Source: Rhea pennata
Lineage: Eukaryota > Chordata > Aves > Rheiformes > Rheidae
Assembly (NCBI RefSeq): GCF_028389875.1
Contig: NC_084682.1
Coordinates: 6,520,001-6,584,000 of the forward strand
Reading direction: 5' to 3'
DNA length: 64,000 bases
Part shown: piece after piece, positions 11,020-26,000 of the stretch
How positions within the stretch are numbered: the first letter of the stretch is position 1
Layout of the letters: each line of letters begins with the position of its first letter
The notes under the pieces: model-generated
The model's input: the letters and a program-made list of their open reading frames with translations, nothing else
Told to the model about the DNA's origin: nothing
Database searches by the model: none
Position numbers and translations under genes: made by a program

Positions 11020-14000
11020 AAGACACACTTAAAGCATTTATTTTGAAAAATAAAATACAAAAGATCATTAATTTGTAATTAGACATGTAATTTAACATCT
11101 CTTTTTTTTTAAATAAAAGATACTTAACAATTTCCACATGTCAATAAAACAGACAACTGTTCCACCAGAAATCCTTTAGGACAAGCACAGACCACTCTTT
11201 TGAAAAGTTCCTACATTTAAAACAACTGTTACATGAAGGAGAAAAAAAATTTTTGAAGACTGAGGTTTGGAAGATAGAATTGAAATTTAAGAGACAGGTG
11301 TTGCTTTGCACTTTTTAAAACTTTAAAATAGTTGTGTAAATGTAATATAGTACCACATTAACATCAACATAGGTTCCCCCCTCCCCACCTTTTAGACAGG
11401 TTTACATGCTTTCACAATAACAAAATCTTGAACAAAAAGACACAGTAAGAAAGAAAGTGGGGCAAAAATTCTGAAAAAAAAAAAAGGCAGGCCAAGAGCA
11501 GTTACACCTCACTGATCTCGGTGGGACAGTTCTTAATAGCATCACTTCTATTGAACAGGCAGCAGTCTTTCTAGAGAAAGAAAAAAATAAAGTTGTTTGT
11601 GCCTTCATCTTAAGCCTTTATAATATTACAGAATTACAAACAGCAATGCATAATTAAGAGCCACAAATGTTTTTTCAGTTGGTACAAACTCATTCAAGAC
11701 TAACTACAACGCCAAATTTCCTCTAAGGAATGTGGGTACACTCTACAGGACTTATCATTAGGCTTACTCTTAAAAGTAGATTTAGATGTGAAAAATCTGG
11801 ATTTCCATTAAGAATACCTGTAACACTGGGCTACATTTAAATGCTAGAAGTGTCTCCATCATTACAACATACCTGTTCTAGTTACTGCTAGGAAGTTAAG
11901 AATTTCTGCCTCAGAACTTTAATAGCAGCATTAGATAGAAATATTTTCCAGCTTTAAACAACATTTTATTCCAAGAAATAATTGGCAACATGAAGTAGGT
12001 TTTAGTTATTTTAACACTGACTACATGAAGAGATTATAGTTTCCCTACTGATTTCTGAATTAATGTCTAAAATAATCTTTGAAAAACTTTCATATGCAAC
12101 AGAAGTAATGATATGTATAGAGCTCTATGTTTAGGTATATATTTTGGCTATCTTTCTATGGCATGATGCAAAATGTATCCAATTTTAATATAGTCAGAAG
12201 CAACTTTTGTTGTGAATCTAGGACATTTGATAGAACAGTTGACAATTAAATGTGGATTTGTATAGTAATTCTTACATCACTTGTTAGTCTAGGATTTACT
12301 GAATTCAATCCATGATCTTCCTATTATTAATTCAACAATTAAAATACAGTTTTACTGAAAACAGAGGCTATGGAACACACAAAAGGCAAGTGATACATAT
12401 CAGTTCATCTTTAGCCATTTCCTCTTTCTCAAAAGGGCAACTGATTTATAAAGAAAACAGCAATGAAGATTCATCCTTACAGTCTTACTGTCTTGTTAAA
12501 ATAGGGACTCAAGTCTGCTGTGTGTGTATGATAACACAAAGATACATAGATATTAGAAACAAAAACAAACAAAAAAAAACAAAAAAAAAACCACTGCTGA
12601 AGAATGCCTGGCCAAGCAGCAGAACAGATTTATGTACTCCTTTCAATTTCAGGCTCCACTATAGTTCTGACAAACAAATAATATGGAAAAATACTGCAAA
12701 CTGAGATGCCACCATTTATAATTGTACAGTAATTCTAAAACCATATAACCCATGCTTCTGTAACTCTAAACAGTATAGCTTACCTCAATGTGATTTTTAC
12801 AGGTTCTGAATCAAGATCTGTATCTTTGTGTTTTTCTTAAACAGAATCCTACACGAAGTTATGTACATTTAAAATGAGAAATGGAACTATCACCTTAACT
12901 ATTAATAAAAGCAATTAAGGACCACATGCTCTCTTTTATTACCTTCTGTGCAAGAAATATCCACTGTATCTTCTATTCCATAGGTTCAGTCTGTTGAGCA
13001 AATAAATTGTAATTAGCTATTTTACATTAAATGAAAAGACATTATTATCAGTACCACTATTTGCACTCAAAGCCATTTAGTTGTTTGGTGGTGTTATGTT
13101 ACTCTACTCTGCTTTAATATTACAGCTTAACAGAAGCAATTTCAACTCCAGCTTCAGTACTTATGGTGTCAGAAACATTCCGTTACTATTTCACAGAGCT
13201 TATTTTTGCTTTTTAGAACATCTTACTTGGATAAGCCTGCTCAGAGTTAACTTAATACAATGACAATATTCATGCAATTGTATAAATCCTGCTCCTCTGA
13301 TTTTAGGAGAGTCATTTTGAAACCTACCTATCATATGGATTGCAAGAGAACATTAGCTAGAAATAGCAAACCAAATTCATTTAACATATCACAAGGTAAT
13401 TGTAAAATACAAACATTATAAATTTAACTAACAGCTATTTCATGCAGAACAAGGTTCGTTTATATTACTAGAACACTATCTATACACAAAGTGCTAGGTT
13501 CTCAAGATAGCTCATCTCCCTGCATGTTCCAGAAATCCTGATCAGCAATATTTAACCTTATGTTCTGACACAACCCATACTTGCAGCCACATAAGCTGCA
13601 AATTTATCTGTTTTGTAGATGACCTTTAAATAACTACAATAACTGCATTTGAAAGCATTATAAAATAGCTACAGCACACCTTCTCAATACAATTTGCTGA
13701 CAATAACTTTTAAGCAGCACACATTTAAATAGTTTTCTTGCCTTTAAGCTGCATAGGCATATGGCCAGCACTTGAGAGTGAACAGTATTGTGAGCAACAG
13801 CGCATTTAGCTGCGTGGTGTCAGATTCTTAATGGTTTTCTATTAGCTGAGCACAACTTGCAAAGCATGAGCACTGACTGGTTGAAGGGTGAGAGCAGGCA
13901 AACATCCAGTAAAAGAGCAAAGCCCACATTAGAGATCACACAAGTTTATCAGAAAGATTTGGTGTCCACAGCAAAAAGCTATGCTCTGAAAACATGAGAC

Positions 14001-14035
14001 AGACACTATAGCTATTCTACTTTACTGATCCATGT
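11020..14035 (-). other. TPST1: Probable TPST1 3' UTR with several poly(A) signals
   Basis: This AT-rich sequence follows the predicted TPST1 stop. Minus-strand AATAAA hexamers occur at 12940-12935, 11970-11965 and 11042-11037, so alternative ends are possible; the last is taken as the outer limit. There are no introns or coding exons inside. The extent is inferred from the hexamers alone. Confidence 0.4.
11037..11042 (-). terminator. Distal poly(A) signal AATAAA, probably TPST1
   Basis: Canonical minus-strand AATAAA, the furthest downstream before the GC-rich island. Confidence 0.4.
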
Positions 14036-14080
14036 TCATTTTATCTTGCCACGGGACTTCCTTTCTACTGTCTTCTTTGG
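14036..14080 (-). CDS. TPST1: Probable TPST1 terminal coding exon
   Basis: A strong acceptor (TTTCTTCTGTTCCAG, with a branch-like CTGAT just before) is followed in phase 0 by [14 protein letters not shown] and TGA at 14038-14036. Mammalian TPST1 ends in a short divergent exon after the same PQ; here the tail would be longer and basic. It is supported by splice signals, phase and position. There is no sequence similarity that proves it. Confidence 0.55.
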   Translation of the reverse strand, partial: PKKTVERKSRGKIK

Positions 14081-17000
14081 CTGGAACAGAAGAAATCAGT
14101 TTTCCTTTTTAATAACTAATTTTCATTAGAATGGAAGGAGTAAGTCAAAAACATTTGTTCACATGTGGTAGATCCTCCTGTGTAGTCTTGAATCTCTACA
14201 TCTAACAGAAGTCATACTCAAAGAGTCCTTCTTTAATATCGGAGATCCCAAATTAAGAATACTGTGCCTGTTGTGCTGAGGGTTTGCTTTGATTTTTGAT
14301 TTTTTCCTTTTTAAGGGAAGATATTGCCAATGATTTAGCTCTTTAAATGCTACTTACACTTATATTCAAAATAAACTTCTGTACTGTGCAAATAACGTCA
14401 ATGATGGAGAATAAAGTAGAAATACAAATAATACAAACACCATAAATAACTTGGCCACTTCTAGCCATTTTATGGGATTTTCAGAAACCTAGATGGAAAC
14501 ATGTAATCTTTTCTTCTTTCACCTGAAGTACTGGCATGTTTGGTCACAGTTACACGTTTTAAAGTTACCACTTCAGTTTACTCCTTTGCCCACTAATTCA
14601 TTTGTTTTCAAATGACTGCACTAAGTAGCCCCCCTTGAGTAGCATTACCCTGCAAAAAGAAGATCACAACTAGTCAAAACGAGGCCTGGCCCGTAGGGAG
14701 ACACTCCCTCCCACCCAAAAGAACGAGCTGCTAAACAGCACCAAAGAAACAAAACAAGCAAAGAAACAAAAAAACAAATCCCAAAGAATGGTGGTGGCCT
14801 CCAGCCTTTGGAAAAGAGCTTCCTACTGCTTTGTAGGCAGCAGCAGGAGTAAAATTTTATATATACATTATATATACACACACACACTTTTAACTTAGTT
14901 TTATTTGAACACACCCTGAGATAGTAACAGTGATGGGCCACTCCCTGCCTCTTCTATCAAAGCATAATGCAGAGGGCACTGCAGGCATTTCCACATTTAG
15001 CAGTTATATAGCCTATAAGAATCTGTATTTCTATGAGCCTAGCTGAGTAGCTCTTCCCTGAAAAAATACAAGAACAATTACTACACGTTCCACTTACTTT
15101 TAAAACATCATTTTCACAGCTAAACTAGCAGAGCAACATAGATGCGCCTTAAGCTTAAATCTGCAAAGTCAGCATGGGGAACTAACTTCACTACACACTG
15201 ATGGGAGAGAGGAGGAAACCGAAAAATGAAATAAAACAAAAACACAACAACACACGTGCACAAAAAAAGCTCCTTGAGCTACTAAAACAGAGCAGCCCAA
15301 GTGGAAGTTCCATGGAACAAGTCCACCCTGTCTGCTTTATCAGCTTCAGGAGAGAAACAGAAAAAGCTGCTGTGCAGCATAGGATATCATCATCCACAGT
15401 GAACTACAATATCTGTAAATTTGTAAGTGGTTATGGCCTGAACCCTTTTCACAGCGTTTACATGAGAAGAGGGCCTAGGGCTTGAAGCACACCTCTTGTA
15501 TTTTAAAAAAGCTCAGGGGTCAAGAGATGCTCCAATTTAAGAGAATAGTTCCAAGCCTGGAATCTTGCTTTTTCTACCCCTATCGCAAAGGTTAGGTTCC
15601 TTAGGAAGCCAGTGAAAATTAATAGCATTCAAAGGGGACCAATTATAATCTCTTTATAATCTGAAGTTTAATAGCTCACTTGATTTTTAAATCAACACAT
15701 GATCATTATCCATGGCTGAGCTGTTCAGTACTACTGTACTGAAATACAGTAGTATTTCTTTCCAAAAACTTCTTGTTATCATTGACCAAAGCCTGAACAT
15801 TTATGTCATCTGTAAAGTACTTGCTTTAAACCTTTCAGTACAAGGCAATAAAGGACAAAGCTTCTCTACAAACAACATTCTGCATTTGGTCTACATGGCA
15901 AAATACAAAGTCAAACCTCCCTCGAGTTTCACAGCCTAGTTTAACGTAGCCTTCAACCAGCTCAGGGTTTAGAGACATACATATTAAGGCTGAAGTTGCA
16001 CATAAACTCAAAAGACCCTTGGGATTTTTGAGTTTAAGAGCAACAGTGGTGGAGACTCAATTTCATGGCAAACTGCTGGTCACTTTTTCCTCACAATCAA
16101 ACAGTAAAATCAGGTTTATGAAGAAATGGTTTATGAAGACTGGTTTGATACTATATAGATGCTACATCTGTGAAAAGGAAACTAATCCAATACTGTACCT
16201 GTGGCACTTCTTTAAGAAAGTCAGGAAGTTGAAATTCACCTTTATAGACCTGGAAAAACAAACAAAAAAAATTTGCTATTCAAAACAAGTATTCACTTGT
16301 GTTTGAAAAACTAAAGAGCCTATTAAGCAGAAAATGGGTTAGTCTGGGTTATTACTGTCCAGTAATGCTATATCAGATCAACCTGGGAGCTTCCTAAATT
16401 GAGCACAGCCCATTTGTAAAAGCAAAATTTTAATCAGGAGGTCTGGTAGTCTCAAGTAGTTCTACAACTTTATGCTCATTCCCAGGCTTGCTCTTTACTC
16501 AAGACAGATGGTAAAGTACTTAATATCATTTTAAAGCAAACAAGGTCAGAATAAAACTATATAACTTGTAATACATTTCAAGCTTCCTCAAGTTACAAAT
16601 CATTCATGAATTAAGTCCTATATAATTCATTCACTATACTTTTTTTAAAAGATGTTTCACAGCATGATTAAATACACTAGGATTGAGTTAAGAGTAATAT
16701 ATATAGCTTCAAAAAGTAAGATACGAAGCAATAGATTTGCTTTAAAATACATTAAATTCTCTTAAGGCTCTATTACAGTTTTTAATTGAGAGAATCTTCA
16801 TTTAAAGTATATCAAAGAAGTCATCTGTCACGATCTCATGGACTGTGTCAAAATTAATATACCAGCCAGTCAAACAACTTGCAGTTCTCAAACATTTGTC
16901 TTAAAATTTACAGACTTACCATGCGTCACATAATACATTTTCTGACGCTTCATAATATTTGCCACATACGAAAATACATATAATTTATGTAAATAGAAGT

Positions 17001-20000
17001 ATCACACTTTGACAATTGCTCCTACCTTACTATGTTATCAGAGGAAAGTTTTGTTAGCTTTGATAACAGTTTAAGCAGGTGACAACTACAAGAAGTCTGA
17101 GAAAAGCTAGTGACTCAGGCTTAAATTCTGTTAAGAATTCTGTAACAATTTTCATAATCCCCAGTCGTTAATTTGCTTTTTATTTACAGAAACAAAAAAA
17201 GACAATGGGATACTAGTTTCCTACACTAATAGGTACATGGATTAATAGCTTCATATATTAGTATGGAAGAGTTCCAGTGTGGTATTTCCACATTCCTACA
17301 GACTTTACTATTAAAACCCCTCAAGTAATCCTTCCTATTTTGGCAAAACAGGTACAAACCTTTTCTAATAGGTCTCAAAGTTACAGCCAGCAACTCTAAT
17401 GATTATAAATTTCTACAACCATAGTCTTATTACCAGCCTGACACTATGAAAGGCTGTCATTACCATGACTTCCAATCTTTTAAGAGTACAACATTATTTT
17501 TGAAACAAGCACTGTTTGGAGAAAGAGCAAGCAATAAATATTCTCAAATGTACCAACAGCCACACCAAACAAGCACTATCTGATCAATTTGAAAATAAAT
17601 TGGCAATGTACTGTCTTCTCACTAGAGGATACATTTTAAAAGCTGCTTGCTTCTGACATGAAACTGGAATGCATTCCAACCGACAGAAAAATTACATTCT
17701 GCATTGTTGACTTTGTTTTGTACAAAGTACAGTAGAAAGTTTTACCATCCTTTCCACTGAAACAAAGACCGATCACCTTAATCTCATGGGTTCTATGCTG
17801 TCTCGTGTAGCTATAGTCACATAGAATCAAAGAACACAAATCCAATTAGAAAAATCTCAATAAAGCCATAAAACAAAAATGGAGCCTCACTAAAGCCTCA
17901 CTCAGTTAAAATCTGTTTTGCAAATTATGTCAAAGGAAGACGATTCAGGAAATCAAAGGATACTTACTAACAACATTCATTTTCTCCACTTTCCTATGAA
18001 TAAAACATTGGACTATAAAGAAGTACTCTTTCTGTCAATATAGTGCAGCGGCCTGTGAGTGCAGCTGAGTCAGCTCAGAATTTCCTGCCTGCGAGACACC
18101 TCACCCCAAAACAGGCCTGCAGCGTTAAACCATATGACTCATGCTGAGTGAACTAAGACACTGGCAGCTCTCCTCACTCTTTATCACCAGGCTAAGCACA
18201 TCCAAATAACAAGGCTTTACTGAGACACAACACGAGAGCAGAAACCATTATGTACGCCATTATGTACACAAACTGCAAATCTCTATTTGTTCTGATATTT
18301 TATGTTATAGTTAAAAATAGAAAGACTGATTCAAAACGACAGGCTCAGCTCTCATTTACATTCAGTAAGGGGGTACTGTCAGTCCCATGGTAACCTTAAT
18401 GAAAGCCACACTGGTCAAAAATTCAGTGCGTGGCTTATTTGATCCTAGATGTACTATAAATATTTATAAATGAAGGAGAGTATTTTATATTTTTAGCTTT
18501 TAACCAAACCATTAAAATGCAGACTGTGTTTCTAGAGAGCAGTTATGAAAGTTATATATCCACAGTATCACTCTATTCAAAATCCTACAGAACAACCTAA
18601 GCAAATCCAACCCCACAGCATCTTTTCATTAGACTACTGCAGATATTTGAAGAGACAGGCAGGTTTCTGCAGGTTTTCTTGGTAAACCACTGTAATCCTT
18701 ATTTGGGCATTTTTAAAGACAGTAATTTTTATGACACTGCTACTTTGACTGGTTCAGAGCCAAAGTGATCAAAACCATCTTTGTCTCTCTGAAGGCCTAT
18801 TTCTCTATCCTTCTCCTGCACGTATGTTTTGGTCCAATTTTATAGTATACTTGCATATATTTCTCTGCTCTAAAAACCTTAGTATTGTAATGCCCTTTGT
18901 AGCAACACCATTTACTCTTAGTAACCATAAATATCCTTGATTCTCCGGTATTGATCAGCAACATTTAAGAAAAAAAAACTTCCTCACTAATGTCATATCC
19001 AGGGAAAATAAGAAAATGCCCCAGGGCATAAGATACTATATTCACACTGAAATTTATTCGAGAGAGAGAGAGAGAGAAAAAAAAAGATATCCACACAAGT
19101 TATTAGTTCATAAAAACAATGAACCGACTTGAGCCAGCCCAAGTTTACAAAAGTGAAAAATTAACAGTTTGTATGTATGTCAGCAAGGTAATCAAACCAA
19201 GTGTCTCTGAAATGCTTAAATACTGATACCGTGTTTGTACCAACTTAACCTACTCATTGGCTCACTTTGGCTCACAACTAAAATACTGAATAACTATTAT
19301 GAGCAAAAACCTACCCATACAGAATTATTAATACTACTAAGAGCATTCAAGCTTACCTAAAGTTTTCCCCCTCTGATATATTTTCGAAAAACTTTATATG
19401 GCTGATTGAATAGTACCCACATGCACACAACCTGTAATAACTTCAGAAGACCAGACTTATTTTCCTTGAGAGGAAGTAGTACAGGCAATGTTTTTTTTTT
19501 TTATTAAATATCTGGTTATTTGCATCATTAACAAGTTAACTCCTGCAATTTCAACTATACTATATCTTGTAAGCCACAGAGATATTTGTTGTAATTTCAA
19601 ACATCTTCTAGGCTGCATTTAGATTAGGTTTAAAAAGCAACTATGCATAATTCTGATTGAAAGCAACCATTATCTAGAATAATGGTTTCGTCAAGACAGA
19701 CTGCATATAAACTGGTTTAAAGTAGCTCCAAAATAGTAAATGCTCTCTTGAATCAAAGGTCAGGGATCTGCTACAACTCAGGAATTCAAAAAACAATGCC
19801 TCCATCCACAGCCAAAGAAATTAAGAGGCTTCAGATTCAAAATTATTTTCTGACTCACTTCTAAGTCTAAAACACATTATTTGGAGAGTGGCAGCATAGA
19901 AGCAGATGGAGAATACTGGAATGCTTTCCAGTCTAAGCAAGAATTCAGGGAAGCTGAGCAGAAACGGCATTTACACTCTCTAGAAGAATTATTTTGCAAG

Positions 20001-20023
20001 CCCAAATGGATTTCCAAAGGAGG

Positions 20024-20060
<37 letters not shown>

Positions 20061-23000
20061 GTTTCATTTTTTCTTCAGTGTTGGTGCTATTCAAACTGTT
20101 TAAAAAAGTTAAACTAAATGCATAATTGTTCCTCAGAAGAAATCAGAAGAAAATTTCACATCCAGTTAGCTGATAAAATTCTTACAAATACACAAAATTT
20201 AGGCGTAAGTAGTGTAACTCTGTAATAAGCGCAACCTACAATTCATCTTCACAGAAGATTAAAGCACTCCTTCACCTACTTTCAAGCTTGCTTTTGAAAA
20301 AAAAAGTCACATTGTATTTGGTCAGATCCAGTACACAGATAACGGGTGTTTCTGTCTAGAAATTGGCCTGCAAATAAGTCTACTTGTGCTCACTGGATAT
20401 TCAAGACAAAGATCCAGAGTAAAAGCTGTCAATGTTTAATCATCCACCCAAAAGAGGGAATACTGGCAAATAAGGAACCAAGCTCCTTCCCGAAAATAAT
20501 CCTTCACTGCAGATTACATGGAGGTATCCTAATCTTGCTCTTTCCGTCTTTCCTTAACTTTTAAGACGGTTTGCAAGGCTTAGACAGTTCTTCACTTCTT
20601 TTTTGGAACCAAGGATGGAGACATCTGAAATGCAAAGAAATATCCAGCAGGAACACCACAGAAAACACATATTTTAAGACAGGCCACTGAACATCTGCCA
20701 AAAGACATCTTTAAACCATACCTAGTTTTCAATCTTGTTTGTTAATAACTCATTATTCCATTATTGATCATATGCATGCATAGGTAGTATACAAAGAAAG
20801 TTTTTTATATATATTTATATATAAATATAAATATATGTGCACGTGTGTGTGTGTGTGCGCGCATGCCTGCCTGTCCTTTTTATATATAAAATCTCCATAT
20901 ATATCTCAACACCTCTGGAGAAAAACAATGCAGTTAGGAGAATCTACCCCCCTTAAGCAGGAAGTTTCATAGGAATACTGAGAAAGTATCTTCTTGATGG
21001 TCACAAAAAAAAGGGGGGGGTTTAGCCAAGAAAACACCCACAAAACAGCTTATCTAGAGAGGCCTTTCTTTAGGCTATTTGAACAATCTGTCATTACAGC
21101 ATACACCTACAATTACAGCTCTTTGACAATATTTATACTATTGCATGAGCTTAACTGTATGTTTCACATTCGTTATCATGGATCATTTCTCCATTTAAAA
21201 CCTCAAATACATACCAAGTCCTGAAACTATGTCTATCATCAAAGTCTCAACTCTTTAACAGCAGGAGACATTTCCTCAATATCTAATAGGGATATGAAAC
21301 AGGACAAAGCTCTGTTTTTTCCTCTAGCTTTTACTGGAGAAAGTATCATCAACAGAACATAAGACAGAGGTAGATACAGCTTCAGAAATGATTAGAAGAA
21401 CCCCTAGACACTTAAACAGTCATGATGAAAATACAAGCTTTTCCTATAGAGTTTTGTACATCATTTCCACCTCTTTCTCTAGGCAAGGATTGTAACTTCA
21501 TGAAGAATTCAGAAGAACAGACTGGAATATGTATTCCTAGCCTACAAATTCATTTAGTGGGAAGTGCATGCCAAAGAAAATCTGATGTAATATGTTACAG
21601 ATGTGAAAGGAAGCTACAAAGCCAATCATAATATAAAAATAAGACAGTTCTACTAGGCATAAGTCAGAGTTTTACAGTTACAAGTGGTCTCCAGCTTTTA
21701 GTACATTCTATTAAACTGCTGATACACTTTTACCCAAGCTTACAATATTGATAAAGACATATCAGACAATTTTCAAATAGGAAGTCATTCTTTTTCTATT
21801 TCGTGATATAGAAATCGGGCTGCCATTTTAGAGTTTAATGACTTGTTTTTTGGCTTCATTTACAGAAGATGATTCATTTTAGTTACAGGAAGTTCCTTTC
21901 CTTTATGTTCAGGATGTAGAATTTGCTACAACTTTAGGGGAAAAAATTACTTATGTACTTATAGTCCCTGTAATAAAGTGAATGGACAATCAACAGATTA
22001 CAAGAAAAGTGTAAGTGAGCACAAGTCATCAGCTACTGTATAACTGACAGCTGCCTCTTGAGGAGGCCATGTGCCATGCTCTCCAGCCCCTTTTCTCTCT
22101 GCTCTCTGTTCCTTATCCAAAAGGATCAAAAAAGTAGCACAAAGGATAATATTGTCAGTCCTAAGATAACATAGGTAAACAAGTAGTAAATGGCTTTGTC
22201 ATTCAGAAAAGAAACATATGGCTGCTATGGCTGTGCTATATTTGTACTCTACCAGTGCAGATATTGTTAGAGATGACTTAATCCACAATGCCACATAGCG
22301 CTAGGAGACCAACGCAAGAAGAGCTGAAGTGAGTTTCAGGCTTTTGTTACTTCAAAGTCAGAACTAGTATGTCAAACAAATGGCAAACACCAGTTGCATC
22401 TTATTTTTGTGCTCTGTTAAAGAAGCATGAAAAAGCAACCTAGCTGTTTTGGTGCCAGAGAGTGGTAACATTAAAGTGAAAAATCCAAATCTAGCAGAGA
22501 TCATGTTTTTCTTTGCATTACCTACACTTCTGTAGAAATCTTTCTTCAAGTATCATACTTTAGATGGTGTGAATCATCATTCTGTTTCTGACACTGAAGC
22601 AAAAGAAATATATAAAGCAGTACATACGCAAGTCATTGGTGGGGCGAGGGGTGGGGTGGGGAGCACAGGACTAAACTGTTTGGAACAGTTAAGGGAAGCT
22701 AATGTTTTGCACTGTGTTAGCCATTCCTTTCTATTTTTCCTCCAGTACTAGCCCCACCATGTTTTAAGCACCCTTACACCATTTGCCTCTCACATTAGGG
22801 ACTAACAGCAGCAGCTTCAAAGTTGCTGACCAGTATTTTTACTGCTGAGCATTGGTCTAATTTGTAGTCTTTCCAAGTGACAGATCTTGCTCAATATAAT
22901 TAGTACAAACACCATTATAAAAGCAGTATTTAAGCACAACGTACTAGGAAACAGACATCTCACTGTTCCAAATACTACTTGAAATCTGTTTTAAATTGTC

Positions 23001-26000
23001 TCCTATATTGGGGCATTAAAAAAAAAAAAAAAAAAAAACACTTATAGTCACAAACTTTGGTAAAAATGCCATACTGCATTCAAAAGAGGCTTTCTAGCTA
23101 TGAGCTTGTTTGCACCCTTCATTCCACTTGTTCTTATGATTTTTGTTTGTAACATCTGAAAGTGCTTTTAATTCTCTCACTGTCACAGTTCTTGTTTTGT
23201 ATGATTAAATTTTGTTTTTTAAAATGCATCTGCTAGCTACAAGCTAGATCATACCATTTCGTTCCATCTTAGGTGGAGCCAGAATCTCCCCAGCCAGAAA
23301 TGTCAGTGGAATTGGGCTTCCACCCTGTTGTCATGACTTCCACAATTAGTTTAAGCCAGCATTACATACCACCTTACCAACCCCTTCAAAACTAAACCAC
23401 CCCATCCACCCTCAGAAATAGTCCTGCTCCTCCATACAACTGCTTTTTGTTTGCAGACTGGTGCAGCTTCTGACATTTGAAGCGCTAGCTCATGTCATCT
23501 CAAGCTGACACCAAAATTAAAGATTCCAGTAGAGTTGAGCAAACATTAGACAGTTATTTCAAGTTAGTCAGTCGCTCTGAGTGGTTACAATACCAACACA
23601 GCACGGTTCAGTTTAGAAGTCTAAACTTAATCTGTTTTCAGTGAACAAAATCTGAGTTCTGTGTTCACTTTTAAGGTTTCAGAGACCACAAATACAAATA
23701 CAATAGAACAGCTTCCAATACTGGAAGTGAAGCAATAAACAGTTATGTGCAAGATTTGTATATAACCTTAATTATGTACTGAATAACAACTTTGGAAAGA
23801 TTTTATCTGAACAGCTTTGACTGCCTACAATACAGCCAGTACAAACATCTGAGCAAAAAGAGACTCTCGTTTCTTCATCTGGGATAGAGCAAAAACAGAG
23901 GTAATGCAGAAGAAGTTTATAAACACACCAGTCAGAGTATGCAATAACATACTTAACTTTTGACTAGCTCAAAGTTCCCAAATGCTGGAAAATGAAGATC
24001 AAGAATTTAAAATCAGTTTTGATAGTATCCTCATCTCGTAGCTACAGTACCAAGAAATAAATTAGCATATGCTTATAAGAAAGAAGGAGAAATGCACAGA
24101 TAAGCACATGTCATCTATGATAGGCAAGACTGCCAACACATCACAGCTCTCTGGGAGAAGAAAAACCTTAAATACAATGTGTTTTTAAATCTGTCTCTTC
24201 TCCCCTCCCCCCCCCCAAAAAAAAAACCCAAAACAAAACAAACAAACAAAAAAAACCCAAGGGTAGGGAAAGAAGGAAGAGAGAACAAAGCAAAGCAGAG
24301 CATTTTTCAGATTTCAGCATTTTTAATCAGTTCCAGCTGATCACCAACCAGCACATTACTTATTGCAAAACTTACTTGGTTTAAGGCCAAACTCAGTGGA
24401 CAGCTCTTTGGCAGGTTACTATGCAAGACACATGACAACCACAAAATCTGGCACTTCCAGGATGACTGATAAGTCTGCTGCCCTGAGAATTAAGCAGCCC
24501 AACAAGCAAACTGGTCTGGGAGTTCAGAAGCCTTCAAATCTTGAACCCCCAGGAAGTGAGAACATCAATGCTTTGACAGTTAATAAAGACAGAGGGCCCA
24601 GAGGTGCTGAGCAGGGATTTGCTGAGACCCAGCCAGGAGGAAACAAAGCAAAGTGACTGGAGAAGAATTCAGACATCCAAACAGAAACTCAAAACATTGA
24701 CTTGAGCCATCACATGAAATAGCTCCTTGGGGTACATGTCATTTTGAAAGCTTCAACATTTTCAAGAGGAATATTACAAGTTTGGGAGTTATCTTTGTAT
24801 CTCTCGCTTTCTGGATTTTAATCCTAATGTGGGACATCTGCATATACAGCTTGTATGGATAAAATGGGAGAGAAGTCATTTTCCTTGGCCTCTTGTTCTT
24901 TAGCAAAATATATATTGATACTACAACAAATACCACCACAATTACAGTCTAAGGCTCAAAAAAAAGTTAAGGTACTAGTAAAAAAAAAATGACAGTCAAA
25001 ATATTAAACGCTCCCCATGCTTGTTAAATAATAACTTTTTACAATAACCTCCAGTCCCGCATTACTATTTTTAACAATAATACTTAACAGTATTAAACAA
25101 ACTGTTTCAGAGTAAACCTGTGAAAAACCCTGAATACACTAAGTTTTTTAGTTACGCTTTAGTTTTTAAGGTGTGTTTGGGGCATTGTATTTTACTCAAA
25201 TTTCTCTTATATTTTGAGCCAAAACAGATTTCAAGAAGTCACTCAAGAGTAAGTAAACTGAAATCAATCTAGTTTTTAATAACTCAGAGACTGAGCTGGC
25301 CCTGTATAGGTAGAAGCCTCAGAAAGGTGACCATAGTTAACTTACTTAAATCATATTGGTAAGAGATAATCAAGCTTAAATTACTGCTTTAGAATACAAG
25401 TTTGGCTCCAAGTCACTGTTTTTCCAGCGTGTACTGAGGGGTACACAAGGACTGTGTTTTCAAGTTTTAGTGAAGCAGTATTGAACTTTTTTTTTTTTTT
25501 TTTTAATTGTTCAGAAAAGTCATCTTGCTTGTAAAATTTAAAACAAGTACCACCAGGAAACCTATAAAATACTAACCACTACCCCTATTAGAAAATGGGG
25601 TTCCTTTTCCACACGGAGCTGACAGTTATTTAAAAGTTAACCTGCCATCCTTCAGTACATTAATCAGCTGTCTAATGCAAGTTTCTCAGGGAAGACTCTT
25701 AAAGAAATAATGCAAAATGTTTAAAAACTTTACTAATGAAAAACCCTTTCTGTATCTACCCATTAGCAAAGAATACCACCAATTTTTAATATCAGAAGGC
25801 TAAAGACAGAGCTTTCAAATTTTGTTCAGTTCTTCCAGTGATGTCTTGCTGTATCAGTAAGTCAACTGTTTGAAAGTCACCTTCACTATACATTCTCAAA
25901 AGAGCAGAAGTTAATTATTCTTATTGCAAGTGATGGTATTAAGCTTTTCAATGGATACCTCCAGGGATAAATAGTTGTATAGCCTAATTATTCAAATTCC

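Noticed and set aside
16151..16198. Read-through C-terminus of TPST1 as the main form
   Set aside because: The CAG|GTACAG donor lies where the mammalian gene is expected to splice, and a strong in-phase acceptor exists downstream; kept only as an alternative.
19860..20057. Possible processed retrocopy ending in the 34-A run
   Set aside because: The sequence before the A-run has no similarity to a known mRNA or SINE and no target duplication was found; homopolymer expansion is simpler.
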